25,802 nucleotides of DNA. It comes from a virus. Each line of letters begins with the position of its first letter. Position 1 is the first letter of the stretch. A model generated the notes under the pieces. The model worked only from the letters and a program-made list of their open reading frames with translations. It was not told the DNA's origin and ran no database searches. The DNA is taken from positions 1 through 25,802 of IMG/VR virus record IMGVR_UViG_3300032157_000043, one strand, 5' to 3'. Below are positions 20,660 to 25,802 of the stretch, one piece after another. The position numbers were made by a program, and so were the translations under genes.

Positions 20660-21640
20660 GGCTGTTGCTCCTTTGGTTGAAATGGGGTTTGCTGTCTGGA
20701 TCTGCTGGCCGGACAGCCCGGCGCTGACTTCTTCGCGAGTTGCGCTCGCTGGCATGCTGTGTATGTGTGCCGTCCGTCTTGCGGCCAGCTCGGCAATAAG
20801 ATTGTCGGTGGTGGACACCCTGTCAGCCAGACCGACGGTGACCGCTTTTTGCCCGCGATAGACATCCGCCTGGGTGTTCCTGAGCGCTTCTGCGGAAATG
20901 CGGCGGTTCAGCGCCACCGTCTCGATAAACATTTCATAGAGGCCGTCCACTTCCTCCTGGAAGTCGGCGCGTACCGATTCCGGTAGCGGGTTGAACGGGT
21001 TGCCGTCGACCTTGTGCGAGCCGGCATAGATCTGGGTGACATTGACGCCTTCCAGCGCCAGCGCGCGCGACATGTCCATGTGGCGCATCACCACGCCGAT
21101 AGAGCCTGCGTAACCGGTGCGGGAGACTACGAATTCATCGGCGGCGCTGCCGGCGAGGTAGGCGGCGGAGCAGGCAAAGCAATCGGCGATGGAGACCATA
21201 GGCTTCTTGCCGAGCATCTCGCGCATGCGGTCCGCATGCTCGAATGCGCCCGAGGATTCACCACCTGGACTGTCATATACCCGCAGGATGGCGTGCACGT
21301 CGGGGTTATCCATGGCGTGCTCGACATCCGTGGTGATGTCGTTATAGCCCAGCAGCATGCTTGACATGGTCTCCATGCGAGAGCGGTGCACGGTAACGCC
21401 GCTGATATTGATCACCGCCACGCCGTCCACAATCTTGTAGCCGCGCTCCTGGTTGGCAACGCCTTTTTTCGTGGAGAACAATTCCGCAGGGAGGGATGAT
21501 GCCTCGGACTGGATATGCAGCTGCTCGCCAGCCACATCGAGCAGCCTCGGGCCGATACCGGCGATAATCGCATCCAGCTTCTGCGGATGGATCAGCAGCG
21601 GCGTATTGAATATCCTGGCAGCTAGGTGGGGATAGCGCAT
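20177..21640 (-). CDS. S49-family capsid maturation protease with C-terminal scaffold (λ gpC-like)
   Basis: 487 residues. The protease part spans about 70-300: VINISGV around 77-82, YDSPGGESSGAFEHA around 122-136, catalytic Ser158 in DCFACSAAYLAGSA and general-base Lys210 in YAGSHKVDGNPF. The Ser-Lys gap of 52 equals that given for λ gpC (Ser166/Lys218). The C-terminal part after 328 is Ala-rich and helical, as in scaffolds, and is also made alone from a nested start. The protease trims scaffold and head proteins in the prohead. The start matches family N-termini (MRYPHLAARIFNTPLLIHPQ). No Shine-Dalgarno is seen before it; instead the start lies in a structured leader (21641-21751). Confidence 0.9.
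   Translation of the reverse strand: MRYPHLAARIFNTPLLIHPQKLDAIIAGIGPRLLDVAGEQLHIQSEASSLPAELFSTKKGVANQERGYKIVDGVAVINISGVTVHRSRMETMSSMLLGYNDITTDVEHAMDNPDVHAILRVYDSPGGESSGAFEHADRMREMLGKKPMVSIADCFACSAAYLAGSAADEFVVSRTGYAGSIGVVMRHMDMSRALALEGVNVTQIYAGSHKVDGNPFNPLPESVRADFQEEVDGLYEMFIETVALNRRISAEALRNTQADVYRGQKAVTVGLADRVSTTDNLIAELAARRTAHIHSMPASATREEVSAGLSGQQIQTANPISTKGATAMNLDELRTAHPDLCAALVEEGRVAGFAAGAVAESQRIKDVEAQAVPGHEVLINTLKYDGKTTGPEAAVQVIAADKKAGSAALGIITGAAPGAAAFAAAPDAEAEAAAKAAETAALPIEERAKAIWETDANIRSEFTNFESYMAFEKANASGQVKILNRKG
20668..20674 (-). promoter_or_regulatory. Internal ribosome binding site for the nested scaffold
   Basis: AAAGGAG, fully complementary to the 16S rRNA tail core, 8 bases before an in-frame ATG within the protease gene. 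It is much stronger than anything before the protease ATG itself, which fits a need for excess scaffold over protease. Confidence 0.8.
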
Positions 21641-21751
21641 GGTGCGAACATTACTGAGTTGTTCCGTCTCATTTCAGGGGGAAATGAGACGTGTCGCACC
21701 AATCTTGCAAATTTATTTGCTTTAGATTGGTGGTGATGCCCTTTACGGGCA
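21641..21751 (-). promoter_or_regulatory. Structured leader of the protease gene with two competing folds
   Basis: In the mRNA, 5' to 3': a UGCCC/GGGCA hairpin (21751-21737); a long hairpin CACCAAUCU/AGAUUGGUG (21732-21697) with inner GCAAAU/AUUUGC; and the 25-bp palindrome hairpin (21690-21666). In addition GGUGCGA (21700-21694) can pair with UCGCACC (21647-21641), which touches the start codon. This pairing uses bases of the second hairpin, so the two folds exclude each other. No Shine-Dalgarno is visible. Translational control is inferred. Confidence 0.45.
21666..21690. repeat. 25-bp palindrome, copy 1 (before the protease gene)
   Basis: Arms GTCTCATTTC and GAAATGAGAC around AGGGG. On the minus strand it is followed by 9 variable bases and then CAGTAATGT. 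An identical palindrome with the same spacing and box occurs at 23630-23654. Confidence 0.9.
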
Positions 21752-21763
21752 CGATGTGGGGCT

Positions 21764-23356
21764 CTAATCCTCGACACGGCTGGCCGCATCAGGGCTTGGG
21801 TTTTGTGGCGGCTGTTCGCCCTTGGGTGCAGCCGTGAGTCCATCCTCGTCCCGCATCTTCTTTTCGCGCACCAGCTGCGGATGCTTGGTCTGGTAGTCAA
21901 CGCCGTCATGCAGGATGCTCTCGGCATCGCGCGTGGATATTCCGAGCGCAACGCGCTTCTCTGCCGCATCCACTTCCTTGACCGGGTCGATCGAGCCGGG
22001 GCCGTCACCGATCCATGTTGCGCCGCACCATGCGGCACGCACTGCCGGATCCTGGAAGAACCCCGGAGCATTGATGCGCTGCCGCGCCACCGCCTCTGCC
22101 AGCCACAGTTCATAGACCGGCTGGCACAGGTCGGTTGACATCCAGTCGCGGGCGATGCGGAAGGTGCGCCAGGCAGAGAGCAGCGCAGCCCTGGCAGCGG
22201 AATAGCTGGAGGTGTAGTGCATGATCAGCACTTCGTAGGGAATGCCCAGTGCCATGCCGATCTGGCGGATGATGGCCTGCACGAAGGGGTCGAACTCGGA
22301 ATTGGGGCGGCCCGGGTTGGCGGTGCTGATGTCCTCGCCCGGCAACAGGTTGACGGCCTTGCCACCGTTGTCCATGTTACCTTCCCATTTACTGGCGGAT
22401 GACGTGATTTCCCTTTTTGATGTCTCGTCGAACAGTTCCTGGAATGCGTTATGGTCCATCTTCACAAAGATCGAGAACATGCCGGCGGTCACGGCCGCCT
22501 GCAGCTCGGCATCGGTATAGCGGCCAAGCTGCTTCAGCGGCTCGATGACGGGCGCAAAATCCGGCACGCCGCGCACCTGACTGGGCCGTAGCGGCTTGAA
22601 CAGGTGCAGCACGTTGCGGCGGCCCTTGGCGCCATAGAACGGGTAGGCTGACCACTGCATGCTGCGGGAGCGCAGGTCACCCGGGTGCTTGTTGGAAATA
22701 TGGCACTTTATGGGCGCGCCGCTCTCGTCCACCTCGATGCCGTCGATGATCCTGTCGGTGTTCTGCGCGCGGTTCGGGTTGCTGACACGGTCTGCCTCTA
22801 TGACCTGCAGGCAGAGCGAATAGGCGTTGCCCCTGTCCTTGTTCGGCGTCAGCACGAATACGTCGCCCGACTCCATGCGGGCGCGGAATGCCAGCGCCTG
22901 CAGCTGGTAAAAATTCATGCGGCGGCCAATATCTACATCCTTGCTGTTGGCAAACAGCGCCCACTCGCGCTTGACATTCGCCACCCAGGCGCTGCTCTGC
23001 TCCTCGGTCATGCCGAGATATTCATAATTCGGGGATGGCGCGGGGGTCAGCCCGGTGCCGATGACGTGCGTGGTGGCCAGCTCCACCGCGCCGGTGGCGA
23101 TCGGGGTATTGCGCACCAGGTCGCGGCTGCGCTCGCGCAGGTTCGGTAAATCAGGGCTGATATCCGCTTCGGCGGATCCTGCCGATGTCTGCCAGTTGGA
23201 AAGTGCCGTGCGGCGTTTGCTTGCCCCGGAATACCCGCCGCCGGAGCCGGAGAGTGCCAGCATCACGCGTGCTTTGCGGCGCTGGAAGGCAATGCGCGGC
23301 GCCACGAATTCCAGCGCCTTGTCGATGAAGTTTTCCTTGATGAGGGGCTTGGCCAT
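21764..23356 (-). CDS. Portal protein, λ gpB family
   Basis: 530 residues from the ATG at 23356, two bases after the stop of the upstream gene; a GTG at 23374 in the same frame is possible. Signature parts are the start MAKPLIKENFIDKALEFVAP, then LRERSRDLVRNTPIATGAVE, FALQ-type core positions such as MNFYQLQALAFRARMESGDV, HLFKPLRPSQVRGVPDFAPV and IGMALGIPYEVLIMHYTSSY. The C-terminus is charged and disordered. The dodecameric portal is the DNA entry channel and docks the terminase. Place and length fit the Phage_portal_2 family. Confidence 0.93.
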   Translation of the reverse strand: MAKPLIKENFIDKALEFVAPRIAFQRRKARVMLALSGSGGGYSGASKRRTALSNWQTSAGSAEADISPDLPNLRERSRDLVRNTPIATGAVELATTHVIGTGLTPAPSPNYEYLGMTEEQSSAWVANVKREWALFANSKDVDIGRRMNFYQLQALAFRARMESGDVFVLTPNKDRGNAYSLCLQVIEADRVSNPNRAQNTDRIIDGIEVDESGAPIKCHISNKHPGDLRSRSMQWSAYPFYGAKGRRNVLHLFKPLRPSQVRGVPDFAPVIEPLKQLGRYTDAELQAAVTAGMFSIFVKMDHNAFQELFDETSKREITSSASKWEGNMDNGGKAVNLLPGEDISTANPGRPNSEFDPFVQAIIRQIGMALGIPYEVLIMHYTSSYSAARAALLSAWRTFRIARDWMSTDLCQPVYELWLAEAVARQRINAPGFFQDPAVRAAWCGATWIGDGPGSIDPVKEVDAAEKRVALGISTRDAESILHDGVDYQTKHPQLVREKKMRDEDGLTAAPKGEQPPQNPSPDAASRVED

Positions 23357-23358
23357 GC

Positions 23359-23586
23359 TCAGCCGCCCGGACACATATTGATGACGCGGCCCCGCCCGGA
23401 AGCCTGCCCGCCCAGAGCCTGCACGCGCTGGTTCCAGGTGTCGATGCCCTTCTGGATGAACTCAAGGTCTGCGCGGCGCAGTGAGCGGCCGGCGATTTCG
23501 TAGGATTGCCCGGATAAAACGGCTATTTCAGCGGCGAGGTATGCTTCTAGTTGTGTCTCAGCCTGCGCGAGTGTAATGCCTGCCAT
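23359..23586 (-). CDS. DUF6148 protein in the gpW position
   Basis: 75 residues: MAGITLAQAETQLEAYLAAE, then GQSYEIAGRSLRRADLEFIQ and NQRVQALGGQ, ending with MCPGG. The AGRSLRRADL motif and helix-hairpin-helix build match DUF6148 (similar in layout to λ gpW), a small head protein encoded between terminase and portal. A GGAG ribosome binding site lies 7 bases before the ATG. It is preceded by the second copy of the 25-bp palindrome. gpW-like proteins stabilise packaged DNA and help form the connector; the role here is by analogy. Confidence 0.85.
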   Translation of the reverse strand: MAGITLAQAETQLEAYLAAEIAVLSGQSYEIAGRSLRRADLEFIQKGIDTWNQRVQALGGQASGRGRVINMCPGG

Positions 23587-23629
23587 TCGGAATCTCCGAG
23601 TTGATGGCGTGACATTACTGGTTTGGGTT

Positions 23630-23654
23630 GTCTCATTTCAGGGGGAAATGAGAC
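23630..23654. repeat. 25-bp palindrome, copy 2 (before the DUF6148/portal genes)
   Basis: Identical to 21666-21690. On the minus strand it is followed by 9 different bases and CAGTAATGT, 20-odd bases before a normal GGAG ribosome binding site. If TAATGT acts as a -10 box the palindrome spans about -25 to -49, the place of an activator site. There is no U-run, so it is not a terminator. Confidence 0.9.
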
Positions 23655-23668
23655 GGGGTGATGGTGTA

Positions 23669-23953
23669 TTACTGTAGGATTTCCCTGAATTTATGCCAGC
23701 ACTGGCCTGGAGCATAGCGGCCTGCGAGGTAGCCGCATGGTGCAATCAGGCCTCCATTTTTTAATGCTATTTTTTCAAAACGTTTATCTATAACAGAGAT
23801 ATGTTGCCTCAATTTTTTTTGAAGAACTAAGATTGAATCAACATCTTTTGCGGTGCCAGTCCTTCCTAAAGACACCGATAGTTCATCTAGCGCCTTTCTC
23901 GCATTCCTGGCCTTATATGCAACGTCCATCCAGTCCTTGTATATAGATTCCAT
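23669..23953 (-). CDS. Small hypothetical protein in the AT-rich cargo block
   Basis: 94 residues, AGGAG ribosome binding site 5 bases upstream. The first two thirds are helical and Lys-rich (KDWMDVAYKARNARKALDEL, LVLQKKLRQHISVIDKRFEK); the end carries GLIAPCGYLAGRYAPGQCWH with two Cys. No family recognised. It is more AT-rich than its neighbours and its ribosome binding site and start region repeats that of the AlpA gene almost exactly, so it probably belongs to an inserted cassette. It lies in the gap between terminase and the head genes. Confidence 0.65.
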   Translation of the reverse strand: MESIYKDWMDVAYKARNARKALDELSVSLGRTGTAKDVDSILVLQKKLRQHISVIDKRFEKIALKNGGLIAPCGYLAGRYAPGQCWHKFREILQ

Positions 23954-23974
23954 TTTCTCTCCTATTTTTTCAAA
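23948..23974 (-). repeat. Gene-junction direct repeat, copy 1
   Basis: About 27 bp covering the upstream gene's Lys-Lys stop, TAGGAGAGAAA and ATGGA of the next gene. It matches 24650-24677 with about two mismatches and one indel. The two copies bracket the alpha-CTD-like and AlpA-like genes. Confidence 0.7.
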
Positions 23975-24444
23975 ATTCTTTTAGGCTCTGTCCAGGTCAG
24001 CCAAGCTCCTATTTCACTTAGAGTGCCTGCACCTAAGTTGTATATCTCTGCCAACTTGCCAGAGTTATAAGCTACCAACAGTTCGTCTTTATTACTTATA
24101 TTGGCTTGGCTTAGGCAACTGATTGCTCTGTTCGAAAGCCCCCAGAATGGTAAATCTGGAAATTTCTCTGCCCTAAGTGCGCAATAGACAAGGCGGATAG
24201 CCTTGAATTTCGCTATTCCATACTTTTTAGATAACTCAATGTATGTTGCCCCTGCGCGGTGCGCAGCAAGTATTTCAGCAAGCGCATGTTTGCCCCATAT
24301 TTTGTCTTTTAACATTGGGTCAATGGGGAATTTTTTAATGCACGCAGCCGCCACTCTCTCTGTTTTGTGGCGGTGCCAAGGATAATTGCAAGTCCAGTAA
24401 CACACTTGCACTTGCTTGCATTTAAGTTCTGGGAAATAAGCCAT
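23962..24444 (-). CDS. Phage protein with RNA polymerase alpha-CTD-like domain
   Basis: 160 residues in three parts. Residues 1-38 are Cys/His-rich (C9, C15, C19, H24, H26, C35), a possible zinc site. Residues 52-92 look like a helix-turn-helix (ALAEILAAHRAGATYIELSK, then KYGIAKFKAIRLV). Residues 100-150 resemble the alpha-CTD: LSNRAISCLSQANISNKDEL, then IYNLGAGTLSEIGAWL. Aligned with E. coli alpha, Arg265, Gly296 and Glu302 are kept (R106, G138, E144); Asn268 and Lys298 are changed (S109, G140). Alpha-CTD binds UP elements and activators. A phage DNA-binding factor that joins or mimics polymerase is a reasonable guess. AT-rich; weak ribosome binding site (AGAG); not recognised as a known named protein. 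Confidence 0.7.
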   Translation of the reverse strand: MAYFPELKCKQVQVCYWTCNYPWHRHKTERVAAACIKKFPIDPMLKDKIWGKHALAEILAAHRAGATYIELSKKYGIAKFKAIRLVYCALRAEKFPDLPFWGLSNRAISCLSQANISNKDELLVAYNSGKLAEIYNLGAGTLSEIGAWLTWTEPKRILKK

Positions 24445-24469
24445 ATATCTCTATATCATTATCATGTAA

Positions 24470-24655
24470 TCAGCAAGTTGCTGACTCTTTGATTTTTTTC
24501 TGTATCCATTCTTGCAGCTGGCTTTGTGGCCAGCGAATGCTGGCACCAATGCGGACAGGTGCTGGGAAAGTTTTTTCGCGAACCATGTCATTTATTTGGC
24601 TTCGGCTGAAACCGACTATCTCCTGCACATCCTGCATTTTTAAAAGTTTTTCCAT
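24470..24655 (-). CDS. AlpA-family DNA-binding regulator
   Basis: 61 residues, a normal size for the family. MEKLLKMQDVQEIVGFSRSQ, then INDMVREKTFPAPVRIGASI and RWPQSQLQEWIQ is the full winged-helix AlpA pattern. AlpA proteins activate or assist excision of P4/CP4-57-type elements by acting on integrase expression or on att DNA. The window also contains an integrase of exactly that type, with unexplained repeated sites at its promoter. AGGAG ribosome binding site 6 bases upstream. Its place inside the packaging module, far from int on the linear map, is unusual. Confidence 0.88.
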   Translation of the reverse strand: MEKLLKMQDVQEIVGFSRSQINDMVREKTFPAPVRIGASIRWPQSQLQEWIQKKIKESATC

Positions 24656-24677
24656 TTTTCTCTCCTATTTCTTCAAA
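24650..24677 (-). repeat. Gene-junction direct repeat, copy 2
   Basis: The junction between the Mor-like and AlpA-like genes: codons for Leu-Lys-Lys, the stop TAG merged with AGGAG, and ATGGA. It is nearly identical to 23948-23974. Confidence 0.7.
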
Positions 24678-24940
24678 TACCGATAAAGCGTTGCCCGCGA
24701 TATGCCATGCTGCTTACTGGCTTTCTTGGTGTCCTCACCGGCGATATATTCCTGCACTGCTGCGTCTTTTTCTTGCGGTGAAGCCTTGCGCTTTTTTGCT
24801 ATATACCCGACTTCGCTGCCACCCCAGTCCTGCCGTATCTGGTCCTCCAGCTCAAGCGCCCGGTCGTGATCCATGCCGGGGCAGAACTTTTCCACCAGGC
24901 GGACGAAATAGCTGACGATGTCCTGTTTATCGTCTTTCAT
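24665..24940 (-). CDS. Mor/C-like HTH transcription activator candidate
   Basis: 91 residues; the ATG overlaps the terminase stop (ATGA). The N-terminal helix part DIVSYFVRLVEKFCPGMDHD with ALELEDQIRQDWGGSEVGYI matches the Mor dimerisation region, in which a helix precedes a GG-x-x-x-YI strand. A basic linker follows (AKKRKASPQEKDAAVQEYIA), then a clear helix-turn-helix, TKKASKQHGISRATLYRYLKK. Mu Mor and C bind palindromes next to weak promoters and switch on middle or late genes. A small terminase subunit is an alternative given the place next to the large terminase, but the GG...YI motif favours Mor. Confidence 0.7.
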   Translation of the reverse strand: MKDDKQDIVSYFVRLVEKFCPGMDHDRALELEDQIRQDWGGSEVGYIAKKRKASPQEKDAAVQEYIAGEDTKKASKQHGISRATLYRYLKK

Positions 24941-25802
24941 CTGCCCTCCTGAAAACGCTTGAAACCCTTGAGCGATATCTGTCCGCCCACGCTGGCGGAC
25001 AGCTCTTTGCGCGCACCGGCTTCTATGCGCGCCTTGAGGTCAATCTTGGCAAGCCGCAATGCAGCGAGCGCCATCTTCCAGGTGTCGTAGGCTTCGTTGC
25101 GGATACGCACCTGCCGCCATTCCACGATGCGGCGGCCGCGCACCTTGCGTTCTTCCAGGCGGTTGGAGGTGAGCTGCGCAAAGAACTCGTCGTCGAAACA
25201 GGCGAGTTTGGCGAAGTGGATATAGCCAGGGCCGGGCTTTTCCAGTGACAGCCGGTGTGCCAGCAATGCCATGGCAGCATAGTCGCTGACCAGGTAGGGC
25301 GAGAAACCTTTTTTCCTGCGGTGGCGCAGGCGGCGTTTGCGTGCCTCATCATCCTCAGTGAGCGGCTTGCCCTTGCCCTCTATGCCCTTGAGCGGGAATG
25401 CCCAGCGGCGGCGCTCGCAGAATTCCCTGGCCTTGTCGGTGTTGTAACCGGTATCGATGCCGGCAGCGTCCGGCGCAAATGCCTTCATGACTTCATCCAG
25501 CTCCAGCCACGGTCCGTCGCCTGCGGTATCGCCCTCGATAATCACATGCTCGATCGCCCAGGATTCCTCGCCCACTCCCCAGTCATACACGGTGAGCTCG
25601 AGCCGGTCTTTCTGCACGTCGACAGCGACCGTGCGCGCCCCGACCGGCAGCGCCTCTGCGTATTCTTCGCAGCGCATGAGCAAGGCGCCGGGGTCGGCGC
25701 CTTCGGTTATCTGCTCCCATGGCTCGCCAAGCTGCGTGTTGATGAAGGCCTGCAGCTTGGCGCTGTCCTGCTGGGCGATATGGAACTGCTGCGCCAGGTC
25801 CA
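24937..25802 (-). CDS. Large terminase subunit (λ gpA family), C-terminal part
   Basis: The frame is open to the right edge, so the visible 287 residues are the C-terminal nuclease half; the ATPase part lies outside. At the edge it reads FINTQLGEPWEQ, a hallmark of GpA proteins. It is followed by TVAVDVQKDRLELTVYDWGV (first acidic residue of the nuclease site), AAGIDTGYNTDKAREF (second) and, near the end, NEAYDTWKMALAALRLA, which is typical of the family. The enzyme packages DNA into the prohead and cuts concatemers, in λ at cos. The gene overlaps the Mor-like gene by 4 bp. No frameshift is seen. Confidence 0.93.
   Translation of the reverse strand, partial: DLAQQFHIAQQDSAKLQAFINTQLGEPWEQITEGADPGALLMRCEEYAEALPVGARTVAVDVQKDRLELTVYDWGVGEESWAIEHVIIEGDTAGDGPWLELDEVMKAFAPDAAGIDTGYNTDKAREFCERRRWAFPLKGIEGKGKPLTEDDEARKRRLRHRRKKGFSPYLVSDYAAMALLAHRLSLEKPGPGYIHFAKLACFDDEFFAQLTSNRLEERKVRGRRIVEWRQVRIRNEAYDTWKMALAALRLAKIDLKARIEAGARKELSASVGGQISLKGFKRFQEGR

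Noticed and set aside
21622-22113. 163-residue minus-strand frame across the portal/protease junction
   Set aside because: It overlaps the portal C-terminus and the structured leader, is Arg/Ser-rich and has no domain.

Overview
The window is the late half of a temperate, λ-like siphophage genome. Almost everything is on the minus strand, so the biological order runs from right to left. It suggests a Gram-negative, probably proteobacterial, host: the lysis block contains a lipoprotein with a lipobox, the integrase is of the P4/DUF4102 type, and the relatives I recognise come from proteobacterial phages. I cannot name the host. Most of the region is GC-rich. Two parts are clearly more AT-rich: the cargo genes at about 23660-24700 and the integrase/att end at 1-585.

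Reading in transcription order from the right edge: the C-terminal part of the large terminase (24937-25802, start off the window); a Mor-like HTH protein; an AlpA-like HTH protein; an unusual protein with an RNA polymerase alpha-CTD-like domain; a small unknown protein; a DUF6148 protein; a λ-B-type portal; an S49 capsid protease with a nested scaffold start; a decoration protein; a Mu gpT-type major capsid protein; an FI-position protein; an FII-like head-tail joiner; a tail terminator; a 49-residue protein; the tail tube; and a G/GT tail chaperone pair. The pair carries a canonical A AAA AAC slippery site followed by a 12-bp hairpin. Next come the tape measure, a minor tail protein, two accessory genes, a 912-residue repeat-rich DUF1833 tail protein, an NlpC/P60 (K-like) protein, the J-like tail tip, a tail fibre and two fibre-associated small genes. 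The block ends with a lysis group (holin candidate, CHAP endolysin, membrane protein, small lipoprotein), DUF1353, a small conserved protein and a D12-class adenine methylase.

The left end (1-585) holds the start of a tyrosine integrase, two families of repeated short sites, and the 3' half of a tRNA-Leu(UAA) with no matching 5' half. With the integrase on one side and the late genes on the other, this looks like an intact attP (an unintegrated or circular phage genome) or the junction of two tandem elements. It does not look like one end of a single ordinary prophage.

The main points of interest are: (i) a duplicated 25-bp palindrome with a fixed downstream CAGTAATGT box ahead of two head genes, in a phage that encodes a Mor-like activator; (ii) a phage-encoded alpha-CTD-like protein beside that activator; (iii) a DUF1833 tail protein fused to five propeller-like repeats and twelve 20-residue repeats, including an exact 60-bp tandem duplication; (iv) the programmed frameshift signal; (v) the nested scaffold; and (vi) the attP architecture with repeats overlapping the int promoter.
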